64,000 bases of DNA. It comes from Burkholderia sp. GAS332. GTDB taxonomy: Bacteria > Pseudomonadota > Gammaproteobacteria > Burkholderiales > Burkholderiaceae. The notes under the pieces are model-generated. The model searched no databases and was not told the DNA's origin. It saw only the letters and a list, made by a program, of their open reading frames with translations. The position numbers were made by a program, and so were the translations under genes. Where the stretch lies: positions 2,604,001-2,668,000 of the forward strand of contig FSRV01000001.1 of NCBI GenBank assembly GCA_900142905.1, read 5' to 3'. Positions 19,674 to 28,511 of this stretch are shown piece by piece. Within the stretch, counting starts at the first letter, position 1. Each line of letters begins with the position of its first letter.

Positions 19674-19942
19674 CTCACGCCGGCGGCGGTCTGCCTGATC
19701 GTGAAGAAAGTGTTTCAACGTGGCGCCGATATGTGTTAAGCGGGCGACGCGGCTGACGCTGAAGCGCTGCGACGTGCATCGACACTATGGTCGCGCCGCA
19801 GTTCCGCTTCACGTCAGCCCAATGCAGGCACCGACCTGCGCTTCATCCAAAAAAAGAACATACAGCACGCATCGATCTAGCCAGCCGGCATTTATCTTCA
19901 CGCTGAAGACAATCTGCGCCACGTCGAGGCCATGAGAGGGGA
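19674..19942 (+). pseudogene. Decayed second copy of the recombinase C-terminus
   Basis: Translation gives LTPAAVCLIVKKVFQRGADM, then C and a stop, then AGDAADAEALRRASTLWSRR, TDLRFIQKKNIQHASI with a further stop, and GIYLHAEDNLRHVEAM. This aligns collinearly with the last 90 codons of the intact recombinase (14588-14860), with about one fifth of positions changed, in-frame stops and an inserted codon. The HxLRH box has become LWSRR. It is a dead relative, not a recent duplicate. It closes the 4.8-kb kinase/patatin cassette on the right. Confidence 0.85.
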
Positions 19943-20271
19943 GCGAGGGGACTTCACATGGGGCGGGTTATCGCCCGGCATGTTCCTGCCGGGTATGGCT
20001 GGCGAGGAAGCCACAATATACGCGCCATTGCGCTTCCCTGACTTCAGGTCGTCCAGAATATCCTGTTGCACCGCTTCGTCGTTATCGAACATCACTTTCC
20101 TGGAGCAGTGATGCGTGCAGGCCTGTCGTAAGCGTCTGGATATCCACGCCCACGACCGAGTCGCTTGCTTCCGGGATTGACGTGACCGCAGGGGCCGTAG
20201 CAGCTCTCAGCGATATCTCACCGCGGGCAGTCGTTGTCTGGCGACGAGGGGTGCTTTAGGACCGCGCCACG
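19943..20271. other. No gene recognised
   Basis: Sequence between the dead recombinase copy and the next decayed frame. A 65-codon minus-strand frame (19898-20095, starting MMFDNDEAVQQDILDDLKSG) has a protein-like beginning but runs into the recombinase remnant; it may be the cut N-terminus of an island gene. Nothing else stands out. Confidence 0.35.
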
Positions 20272-20570
20272 TTGACACAGGCCACTGACCTCGACGCGCG
20301 GCTGAGCGCACATCGGACACATTGCCCAATGGCACACGTCGGATTCGAAGAACTGTTCGATGAATATGAGCGAACGCTCAATACATCACGCGCGCCCGGG
20401 GTTGACTTCCATGTGCGGTCAACGCCGTCAGGCGGTGTGCCGTGCGCGTTAATCAGGCGTGGGGCCTGTTCGCCGAGCATGCAGCGTTGGCGACGCATTT
20501 TACGGACCGGTTCATTTATCCGTGGGTCAAACCTCTTGGACAGGTTGAGGATGAAGCTATGTCGGAATGA
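20272..20570 (+). pseudogene. Frameshifted hypothetical gene
   Basis: The frame from 20272 reads DLDARLSAHRTHCPMAHVGF and EELFDEYERTLNTSRAPGVD, then shifts near 20425 into a frame reading VRVNQAWGLFAEHAALATHF, then DRFIYPWVKPLGQVEDEAMS and a stop at 20570. Both halves have protein-like composition and join without a gap, suggesting one gene of about 98 codons broken by an indel. The family was not recognised. It lies just beyond the CBASS 3' end. Confidence 0.4.
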
Positions 20571-20695
20571 CCTGGACAAGCGCTCTGCATTCCTGCTGAA
20601 GACCGGCTCGTTGCTTACTCCTCCCAATAGAGAGCTTGCAGGTTGATATTGAGAACGGCATTTCACATACCGTAGCGGTCAAGGTCATAGGTCAT

Positions 20696-21127
20696 CTATT
20701 CGGGGTGTTCGCCGCCGCCTGCCCATTCACCCGTGATAAGCCAGTCTTCGAAATACCACAACCATTCGGCGGTCCACGCGATGTAGGTATCGGCAAGCTT
20801 CATCGCATGATTCCATTCTCGGCCTTTTGGATACCACAGGCAGAGTTCTGTTCGACCATTCTCGTGGCTGTAGATATGGGGTGGCCGTTTCCCATGGGCC
20901 ACAGCGACCAGGTCGGGATTGATCACATACAGTGATGGCCAGACGCCGCTGCGAGGCAAGACCAGCAGGCACCGGTAAAGCGGCGAGTACGCGGACGGTC
21001 CAATGGCGAACGAAAAACAGAGGTCGCGGCTGGGTCGCCAGAAGGTTTTTGATTCTGGCAGATGCAGACGACGAAGCTCGAGTTCTCGCTGGGCAAGCGT
21101 CGGACTACGCGGAGGCGGCGGTGCCAT
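20696..21127 (-). CDS. CBASS E2-like conjugation protein (type II-short)
   Basis: A 143-residue E2-like protein. The signature of the short CBASS E2 family is clear: HIYSHENGRTELCLWYP with the presumed catalytic C96, then NHAMKLADTYIAWTAEWLWY, FEDWLITGEWAGGGEHP. In type II CBASS the E2 module conjugates or primes the CD-NTase to raise nucleotide-messenger synthesis. No E1 (Cap2 adenylation domain) or JAB protease (Cap3) gene is present, hence type II-short. It overlaps the CD-NTase stop by one base (TAATG), so it is translationally coupled to it. The proline-rich first 10 residues are atypical, but the overlap supports this start. Confidence 0.85.
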   Translation of the reverse strand: MAPPPPRSPTLAQRELELRRLHLPESKTFWRPSRDLCFSFAIGPSAYSPLYRCLLVLPRSGVWPSLYVINPDLVAVAHGKRPPHIYSHENGRTELCLWYPKGREWNHAMKLADTYIAWTAEWLWYFEDWLITGEWAGGGEHPE

Positions 21128-22383
21128 TACCTACCGAAGAATCTGTGCTGCCGCGACGGGATCACTAGGGGCGCTGGCGCCCCGGTGAACAGTCGCGCTT
21201 TTCCGGCCTCCCTTGTCGCTTGCTGCTCTGCGAACAGGGCATCGCGAACTGTGCGGCCAGACCTTGCGCCGAAGCCGTTTTCAACCGCGCTGACGACTTC
21301 GTTCATGCCGGCGCGCGCCTCAATGGCGTCGATGACCGCTTCGATGTCCTGCATGAGCTGCTCGATCCAGCGGTCGAAAGCGATCTGCCGCAGCGGGAGG
21401 TTCATCTCGGCCGCCAGGTTACTCTGCGGAGCCGCCGGATTGGGCAACCGCCATTCTTCGAGGCTCGCGCCAACCGGGATGCGTGCGAACAGTCTCGGCA
21501 TTGTTTCGACCACATCAAGCAGCAGATCCAGTGGCGATGCGTGCGCCTGCGGCGCCTGAATTGCGTATGCCTGCGCGGCAAGCGTCGTGATGAATACCGA
21601 GCTCGGCCGCAGATCAACCGTCCCGGACTGCGGCCCGAACCGGAAGTTGCGGTGCAGCTTGATGACCTGCACGAACCGGCACAGCAAGCGGTCAAAGACA
21701 TCCCGTGCGTTCGGCAGCGGGACGATATCCGCCTTGCGCACCGAATCCATCGCGGCGGTTATTTTCTCCATCAAGGGGAATCTGGGAGAAATGGCTGCCG
21801 CCTCGTTGAAAAAGCGCGTGTAGCCGCGCGGATTGGTCGACTCAAAGCTCTTCAAGCCCCTGTCGGGAATCAGGCCATGGGTCTCGCCATAGCGGATGGA
21901 GACGCGGGGACTGTCTATGACAGGTGCAATGTCTGCGCACATACCGCCAGCGTAATGCAGCGTAACGCATCGGTCGTGGCGCTGCAATTCCAGTTGATGT
22001 GCCCGGGCGTAGTCTGCCAGCGCGGTCTGAATCTGGTTCAGCAGGCGTGCAGGGCCCTCGTAGTCGGAATATCTGGACCAGGCAGCTTCACTGAAGCGGG
22101 CGATCAGGTCGACATCAAACCCGTTGCGCGAGTCGTCAATCGGCTTGGTCAACGTTCCAAGTTGCCGGGACCCGTGTGGATGAATCTGGATCAGCGTCTC
22201 CGCGAATTCTTCGCGCGCCGAGAGAAACTCTGCGGTGCTCTCATATGATGACGTCAATGCGTCGAGCTGCGTCGTGGTCGGCGTCTGATGTTCTGCCATC
22301 GCGTCGACCAATGCGAAGAAGCGTGTGGACGCGTCAGACGACAGGTTGTGCCGGCGCCGGATACTCACTTGGTCTCGAAGCAT
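21127..22383 (-). CDS. CBASS CD-NTase (cyclic oligonucleotide synthase)
   Basis: A 418-residue cGAS/DncV-like nucleotidyltransferase. The active-site helix and strand are visible as HGSRQLGTLTKP (G71-S72), then GFDVDLIARF (D90, D92), and the third metal-binding Asp is D151 in MCADIAPVID. The C-terminal helical domain is of the expected size. On phage infection such enzymes make a cyclic di- or trinucleotide that activates the effector. GAGGT lies 6 nt before ATG 22383. The E2-like gene follows with a 1-bp overlap, and the S-4TM effector is divergent across a 191-bp gap. Confidence 0.9.
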   Translation of the reverse strand: MLRDQVSIRRRHNLSSDASTRFFALVDAMAEHQTPTTTQLDALTSSYESTAEFLSAREEFAETLIQIHPHGSRQLGTLTKPIDDSRNGFDVDLIARFSEAAWSRYSDYEGPARLLNQIQTALADYARAHQLELQRHDRCVTLHYAGGMCADIAPVIDSPRVSIRYGETHGLIPDRGLKSFESTNPRGYTRFFNEAAAISPRFPLMEKITAAMDSVRKADIVPLPNARDVFDRLLCRFVQVIKLHRNFRFGPQSGTVDLRPSSVFITTLAAQAYAIQAPQAHASPLDLLLDVVETMPRLFARIPVGASLEEWRLPNPAAPQSNLAAEMNLPLRQIAFDRWIEQLMQDIEAVIDAIEARAGMNEVVSAVENGFGARSGRTVRDALFAEQQATREAGKARLFTGAPAPLVIPSRQHRFFGR

Positions 22384-22472
22384 TGCTGACCTCTATGGGG
22401 ACAAAATTGACCGTAAACTTCGATAAATTTTAACTAAGTGCAACTACATTTAGGGATATGTCGCCGTAATTT

Positions 22473-22489
22473 TACCAAGTATAGTGGTA
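22473..22489. promoter_or_regulatory. Small inverted repeat in the CBASS divergent promoter
   Basis: TACCA (22473-22477) and TGGTA (22485-22489) are separated by 7 nt inside the AT-rich gap between the divergent CD-NTase and effector genes. The position would suit an operator governing both transcripts, but no regulator gene is encoded next to the locus. Weak evidence. Confidence 0.25.
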
Positions 22490-22574
22490 TCGGCACAATT
22501 TGCATGCTGGAATTTGTTACCATGTGAAACGCGGCGTCGCCCGGAACGCCGGTAGATGAGAGGAAGCGAGCGCG

Positions 22575-23507
22575 GTGAATGAGATAGCCAGGCGGCAGAA
22601 TGAAAAGCAGATGCTCGCGGTGGCGTGGGAGCGCCGGCGCGTCTACGATCACGTCAAGGTAGTGCAGGGCATCCTCGTCATCGTGTCGCTTTTCATGCCG
22701 GTGCTGGGTGTGATCGTCGCAGTCTGGGCACAGAGCCTGAAACCGTATGTGGCGCTCGCGTCGCTGATCGTCGGCTGCACGGATGCCGCATTTGTCGACC
22801 GGTGGATCAAGCGGCAGATGAAGGAGGGCGCACGCCTGCAGGAACACTTTGACTGTTCCGTCCTCGAGTTGCCGTGGAACAGATTCCTCTCCGGCTCGCC
22901 CATCGACGCGGAAGACATCGCTGCATATCGGCAAACGTGCCCACCGGGCGACGGCGGAGCGATGCGCGACTGGTACGCGCCCAGCGTTTCGCGACTGCCA
23001 GTGCCTGCAGCCCGCCTTGCATGTCAGCGCTCGAATCTTCGATACGATCTGAGTCTGCGGCGGCGATATTGCACGATTGTCACCATTGCGATGGTTGTGG
23101 TCGTGGTTGCGGCTTTCGCCATCGCGGTAGTCCAGAACCCGTCCATGTCCTCGTTCGTCCTGTCGGGTGCCGTGCCCGTGATGCCCCTAGTACTCTGGGG
23201 CGTGCGCGAACGCAACCGCCAGCTGGATGCCAGCGCCCTTGTGGAGCGTCTGAAGGCGCACGTTGAGAAACTTTGGGAAAGCGTGCTGGCGGGCGCGGGT
23301 GACAATGTGCTGACTATGAGCTCACGAGAGCTGCAGGACGCGATTTTCAGCCATCGGGTGTCCAGTCCCCTCGTCTTCAATTGGCTGTATAGCCGGCTGA
23401 GAAGTGGGCTCGAGCAACAGATGGCAGGCGGTGTCGAGCATTCGGTTGATGAGTTCAGGGCAAGCGCATCGAAGCGCAAAACGCAACATCTCCCAGACGC
23501 TTCGTAG
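22575..23507 (+). CDS. CBASS S-4TM membrane effector
   Basis: A 310-residue protein of the S-4TM effector family. There are two pairs of transmembrane helices, at about 31-52, 57-74, 166-186 and 191-210. The conserved segment between the pairs reads GARLQEHFDCSVLELPWN (85-102), then RDWY and ARLACQRSNLRYD (146-158). On messenger binding such effectors are thought to disrupt the inner membrane and kill the infected cell. The GTG start has AGGAAG 8 nt upstream. It is divergent from the CD-NTase/E2 pair and completes the locus. Confidence 0.85.
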   Translation: MNEIARRQNEKQMLAVAWERRRVYDHVKVVQGILVIVSLFMPVLGVIVAVWAQSLKPYVALASLIVGCTDAAFVDRWIKRQMKEGARLQEHFDCSVLELPWNRFLSGSPIDAEDIAAYRQTCPPGDGGAMRDWYAPSVSRLPVPAARLACQRSNLRYDLSLRRRYCTIVTIAMVVVVVAAFAIAVVQNPSMSSFVLSGAVPVMPLVLWGVRERNRQLDASALVERLKAHVEKLWESVLAGAGDNVLTMSSRELQDAIFSHRVSSPLVFNWLYSRLRSGLEQQMAGGVEHSVDEFRASASKRKTQHLPDAS

Positions 23508-23567
23508 TGGCCGCCTCGTGTGGACCAGGACGCGCCGGGACATGTCGCGCTGGAGCGAAGCTCGCGC

Positions 23568-26500
23568 CTACGGTCGCACGTCTGACGGTTCTGACGCGTA
23601 CGATTGGCCGCTTACGTCGATGATTGCCACGGCAATCTGCCAACGCCGCTCCTGCGGGACCAGTTCGGTGATCTGATCCAGCATCGCGGATGCGGATTCA
23701 GCGCGGGTGGCCTCCGTCGGATGTGCGGGTGCGGGCCTGTGCTTCAGGTTCCCATACCAGAACACCGCGTACATCCCGTACCCGGCTGACCCCGGGTCGC
23801 GGGTGTACAGCCGGTCGAGCTGCGACACCGGGGCGGTCCAGACATCGGCGTGATAGTTCCGTTTGAGCTCCACGGGAATCCTGAGGTTGCGCCATATCAC
23901 CACGATGTCGGCCCGTTTGCCGTGGACCATGTGCCCCTCGGGCTCAACCGTGATCCCTTTCGGGTTGAGCCGTTCGCGCAGCAGATCAATCAGGACATCG
24001 CGGCCACTTTCCTCAGGTTTCGGTTCGGTGACCTTGCCATAGCCGTTCTCGTTCCAGAAGCGCTTGTAGATATTGTTGTTGGCGTTTGCGATCCGGTCAC
24101 CAACGTCCTGCATCGTGTCCACAAGCAGCGCATGAAAATCTGCGGCGTTGGCAGGCGCACCATTGGAGAGGGCGCTTACCGTCTCCGCCCAGTTCGGCTG
24201 CTGGTACTCGGCCTCGCGCCTGCGTGCCCGTTGCTCGGCTGCGGCGTGTAACAGATGATCGCGATATGTGCCGAGCGAGGCGTCGGTCGAAAGGCGGCCG
24301 AGAGCAGCCGTGGCGTCCGCGGTGATGTCCACCGCGATTTGGTTAATGAGCCGCCTGACGAATTCCGCTCCGTCCCACGGATTGCGATCGCCGTGACTGC
24401 CGCCCTCCGGATGGGCAGCATTGGGAAAGTGACCGGCGGCCGTAACGAGAAGGCGAGTCAGAACGGGGAGGGGAAGCATGCGGTTTTCACGGCGCGGCTG
24501 GGTGACATGGCCGGACAGATAGTCCCGCAGCGTCCAGACGAGACCGACATCTGTTGATGCTCGCGCGGTAAATTCCGATTCCAGCAGGGCCGGTTGCAGC
24601 AGGAACGCCGTGACCTGCCAGTGGGGAAAGGCACGTGGCGGCAACGCGCCCTCTGACAGACGCGCCTTGGCGAGTGCGGTGAATCCGGCGTGCGTCGTCG
24701 CGTCGGTGAGCACGACTTCCATCAGCCGCTCGAGGAAGTGAGCAGGCAGATCTGGATAGTTGGAGAGCACCTCCATGGTCACGGAGGTCCGGCACCACGC
24801 GAATGCGTCCATGGAAAGCAGTTCGCCAAGCCCTTCTACGTGTTCGTGCCGGGCGGCCATGCCCAGCCTCGCAACCTCGAGATAGGTGTCGCGCGCAAGC
24901 GCCCGTTTCGTCGAAATGAGTGCGGCTTTCCATTCGAACGTTTTGCGGCGCGATGTATTGCCGTCCCGCTCACTTGTTGGGGAGACGAGATCCACTGCCA
25001 GCGCGGCAGCAAGAAGTGGCTCCGGCAGTCCTTCGAGGCTGGCTTCCAGGCCCCATTGTGCGTCGAGTCCCGCGACGAGAGCCAGCCACCAAGTCGGTAT
25101 GGTCGCGCTCAGCGAAGCGTCACCGATGGCTGCGACATCAGGAATGTTCGTGCGTTCAAGTGCAGCGAGAAGTCCGGCGATGGCCGAATCAGCGAATGTG
25201 TCGCCGATGAAAGTAGCGAGTCGGCCGTGAGGTGAGAGGCTGTGGTCGATCTCGTGATATTTGCCGAGATAAACGTTGGCAACCCAACCGATCCAACCCG
25301 ACGCCAAACCGGACCGGATGGCCGCTTCGTGCCGCCCAAACTGCGCGATGAGATTCGCCCGCTCAATATCAGCCTGCTGGCGCCGCTCACGGCTGCGTCG
25401 GGCGTCGTTCTGTCTCCAGTCGAGAATTTCAGAAACGAGCATTGAATCTCTTCTTGCCTGCAGGTTCTTCTGCTCGCCGTAGTCAAAAAGGTATTCGAAG
25501 AATCCGGGCCGCTCCTGCGTTCGCGTGTACAACATCCACAGCGCGAACTCGTATGCGACCGGCAGGCCGGTGTCTTCGGGAGCGCCAGTGCGAAGGACGC
25601 GCACGGCCGTGTCGAGAAAATCGATATGCTCGACTGTGCCGGCCGTCATCCTCTGGAGCCGTTGCAGGAGTAGATAGACATTGGTATCGGCTGGGAGCGT
25701 GCGTAGCCCGTGCGCTACAGCGTTCAGGACGTCTGGCTTCCTCGCCGACAGGGCTTTCGCCAGGCCCGAATATGCCGTGAGTGAGGCCCGGTGGTCGCGC
25801 AATCCATCTAGCCAGTTCCAGAGGCTGTCAGGCGAAACAGGATGCCCACTTTTGAGCAGCCTGATGAGCATGAGGCTCAGAGCGTGCGACACGGGTGACT
25901 CGTTCTGTCGCAATGCGTCTGCTGCATCCAGCTCGGCAGGTGTCCGCATGCCGAGGATCGCAGGTATATCCTGCAGCGGAACGGCGTCCGCAAGATGCCA
26001 GAGATAAAGCCGCCCGCGCAGAGACTCGTCGGTGCGTTCAATCGCTTCCAGCAGCGCAACCACATCAATTGCGTGAAAGAGCCGGCCATAGGCGAGCGCG
26101 ATAACTTCAGCACGTAGTTGCAGGTCAGATGCGCCCCAGCTCAGATCGCGCGTGTATGCGCCGAGAACGGCGGCTTCGCCTTCCTGACCGCATTTCAGAA
26201 GCGCCGCTAGCGCATTTTCCCGCTCGAACGGCATGGCCCGGATGTCAATCATGACAGCAGCGATATCGTCCGTCAGGGTGACATCCGGGGTGCCGGCAGC
26301 CAGTGCCTCCAGCACGAGCGGACGTACCGGGTTGTCTGGAGCACGAAGAATCGAACGAAATTCGTCGGTCATCTCCGCACCGGTCATACCACTCAGGCGC
26401 TCACTTGGCGGCCGGCCGTCTCCTGACAGAAACCACGGATCGTCTACAGCCAGCGCCGCCAGTGCGCCCAGTAGACGGAGTCGGAGTGAGGACGAGAGGG

Positions 26501-27611
26501 AGGCCGGATCGCCGTATGACAGGGCGCCGTAAGGGTCTGAGGCAACAAGCTGTTCGGCGAACCGGGGAGCGCAAACGGTCAGCCAGGCCTGCAGGCCACG
26601 GAGCTGTGAGACGGGGCGGCCGTCGTGTCCCAGCAGCGCACCCAGCCGCCGGAACGACAAGCCATCATTCAGCCGGGCAGCAAGCCATTCAGCAGCGAGA
26701 AATTCGGCGGTGGTGCGGTGCGCGTAGTCGACCGCGCCAAGCCCCGGGATCGCCGTGAAGACGCGGCGTCGCAGGGTCGCGTTGATGATCTGCACATCGA
26801 GGAACGGAATTTCAGTCGCGTCTGGATGACCTGCATCGCGGCTCGCGGGATCGAGGGCGAAACCCTCGACATCGCTGATGAGGCGGAGTGCGCAGAGCGC
26901 GCCCGCTGTCTGCCGGATCGTTTCAGCCGGAAACTGATCACGACGCGCGTGCTCGGAATTGTGCTCGGCGAGCCATAGCCGGGTCGACTGCTCGAAGAGA
27001 TCCGCACGCGTGGCAGGCCATACACCGTTCGTGACGGCGGTCGCCAGCATCTTGAGGTCCTGCGGGTTGCGTTTGAACTCAGCCAGTCCGTGTTCGTCAA
27101 CCTCGGCGAGGAACCCGTCAATCGCCGACAAATCCATACCGTGCTCAGCGAGTACGGCCCGCTGTTCCTGATCCGAAAGGGGGAACAGGCTGACAACAAT
27201 CACCCCGCCGTGGTCGTCAAAATATTGCCTGAACGCCTCAAGGTCGGAGTCTGCCAGCCAGTCCTGGGCGCGGCACGAGATGCGAACCCTGGCAGGCGCG
27301 CAGGCGAACAGCCGCCGGACAATCGCGTCGACCACTTCGTCGTCACCGCGGCCCGCGCGCCGCTCATCAAGCGCATCGATAAAAACCGTAGCCGCACTCC
27401 AGTCAGACCGCGCGTTCAGAAAGCTCCGGACTGTCATGTAGTGACCGCCGGTGGCCTGCGCTGCCGACCTGAAAAGATGGGTTTTGCCAGCGCCCGGGTC
27501 GCCAAGCAGCACGATGTTGGGAACCTCGCTAAGGGATGAGAAGTCCGCCTCCGCCCTCGGGTCATCGGGCTTGACCTGAGGAGAAAGCTGGAGAATCTTG
27601 CGGTCGTTCAT
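23568..27611 (-). CDS. STAND-type NTPase with C-terminal PD-(D/E)XK-like nuclease motif
   Basis: A 1347-residue protein. Residues 1-300 are a P-loop NTPase of NACHT/STAND type: Walker A LLGDPGAGKTH (37-44), Walker B TVFIDALDERR (77-83), then an arginine-rich strand VRISCRAQDW. Residues about 300-1200 are a long helical region with repeat-like leucine/alanine-rich helices, probably the sensor. The C-terminus contains GKRADIVVIWRNLRIPVELK, i.e. D1235, E1248, K1250, with the spacing of a PD-(D/E)XK nuclease core. NTPase plus sensor plus nuclease is the plan of NLR-like antiphage proteins, but in Avs proteins the effector is usually N-terminal. It stands alone and converges on the CBASS effector gene with a 60-bp gap. 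Confidence 0.75.
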   Translation of the reverse strand: MNDRKILQLSPQVKPDDPRAEADFSSLSEVPNIVLLGDPGAGKTHLFRSAAQATGGHYMTVRSFLNARSDWSAATVFIDALDERRAGRGDDEVVDAIVRRLFACAPARVRISCRAQDWLADSDLEAFRQYFDDHGGVIVVSLFPLSDQEQRAVLAEHGMDLSAIDGFLAEVDEHGLAEFKRNPQDLKMLATAVTNGVWPATRADLFEQSTRLWLAEHNSEHARRDQFPAETIRQTAGALCALRLISDVEGFALDPASRDAGHPDATEIPFLDVQIINATLRRRVFTAIPGLGAVDYAHRTTAEFLAAEWLAARLNDGLSFRRLGALLGHDGRPVSQLRGLQAWLTVCAPRFAEQLVASDPYGALSYGDPASLSSSLRLRLLGALAALAVDDPWFLSGDGRPPSERLSGMTGAEMTDEFRSILRAPDNPVRPLVLEALAAGTPDVTLTDDIAAVMIDIRAMPFERENALAALLKCGQEGEAAVLGAYTRDLSWGASDLQLRAEVIALAYGRLFHAIDVVALLEAIERTDESLRGRLYLWHLADAVPLQDIPAILGMRTPAELDAADALRQNESPVSHALSLMLIRLLKSGHPVSPDSLWNWLDGLRDHRASLTAYSGLAKALSARKPDVLNAVAHGLRTLPADTNVYLLLQRLQRMTAGTVEHIDFLDTAVRVLRTGAPEDTGLPVAYEFALWMLYTRTQERPGFFEYLFDYGEQKNLQARRDSMLVSEILDWRQNDARRSRERRQQADIERANLIAQFGRHEAAIRSGLASGWIGWVANVYLGKYHEIDHSLSPHGRLATFIGDTFADSAIAGLLAALERTNIPDVAAIGDASLSATIPTWWLALVAGLDAQWGLEASLEGLPEPLLAAALAVDLVSPTSERDGNTSRRKTFEWKAALISTKRALARDTYLEVARLGMAARHEHVEGLGELLSMDAFAWCRTSVTMEVLSNYPDLPAHFLERLMEVVLTDATTHAGFTALAKARLSEGALPPRAFPHWQVTAFLLQPALLESEFTARASTDVGLVWTLRDYLSGHVTQPRRENRMLPLPVLTRLLVTAAGHFPNAAHPEGGSHGDRNPWDGAEFVRRLINQIAVDITADATAALGRLSTDASLGTYRDHLLHAAAEQRARRREAEYQQPNWAETVSALSNGAPANAADFHALLVDTMQDVGDRIANANNNIYKRFWNENGYGKVTEPKPEESGRDVLIDLLRERLNPKGITVEPEGHMVHGKRADIVVIWRNLRIPVELKRNYHADVWTAPVSQLDRLYTRDPGSAGYGMYAVFWYGNLKHRPAPAHPTEATRAESASAMLDQITELVPQERRWQIAVAIIDVSGQSYASEPSDVRP

Positions 27612-28511
27612 GGTCGCGCAGTGAACATCGTGATCGGTTCGGGCGGGGATCGATACAGCCCCAGGTTCGGCGAATCGACTTGTCCGGGCGCCGCGGCGCC
27701 CCCGGATGAACCGGCCTCGTAGGCTTTGTCTGAAATTAGTCGAGGGAGATTACCTCTTTGGCTGATACGGCGCCATAGGAAAACGGACCGTTCTCCCGAC
27801 TGGCTGATTCGTGCTTGAGCGCCGACGCGACGAGGCTCCGTTCGCGATTTGGTACTCGCGGGTATGGTCGCGACGGATCGATGACGACTCGAGCTGCTGC
27901 CGAAAGTCAACCGCCGTCTCAACCACCTTCTGCAAGCCCTCTGTCCAACAACGTATGTGGGCAGTGCGCCGCCAAAAGAAGGGCGCAGGTGACGCGTCCG
28001 AGACATCCAATGACCATTTCCCCGGAAATTGAGCCCCAATGATTCGGCGCACAAATTATAAATTTTAATGATCCAACGTGATCACGCCACGCTAAGGCTC
28101 TAGATATCGACACCCGCATTAGCCATTAAAGTAGGCTAGACGACTCCGAAAAAATCTACGAGTTTTATTTTTCAAACTGAATGAATTGTGTTCCTCAGCA
28201 CGAATGCTCCATAAAACATCCCTTTTTTTCGCTCTGTTCGGATAGCTCGATGCAGCGTCACCCCAAAACCTGTTAAATGTCTAATATGTGCACGTGTTAA
28301 GTATTAAATTTTATGGTCACATCTTGAGCGATGCCTGGAATATAAAAAAATATCATATTTAATCGGATGAAAAATATTCTAAAGTAATGTCTTCTGGATG
28401 GCGTCGAGGCGACGCAATATCTTCGCAGGGCTTAAGCAATAGGTTGCGCTGCGGGCGAGCAATCTGACAACGCTTGAAAGGGGAGATCATGAGCGCAACG
28501 CGGCTGTCGAA
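27612..28511. other. AT-rich gap upstream of the NTPase; weak transposase traces
   Basis: About 900 bp. The first 450 bp contain minus-strand traces such as LPRLISDKAYEAG, reminiscent of the IS5-type segment LIADKAYDSD, but broken. From about 28050 to 28480 the sequence is strongly AT-rich, with no frame that looks coding. It probably includes the promoter of the NTPase gene on the left and of the orphan gene on the right. Confidence 0.4.
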
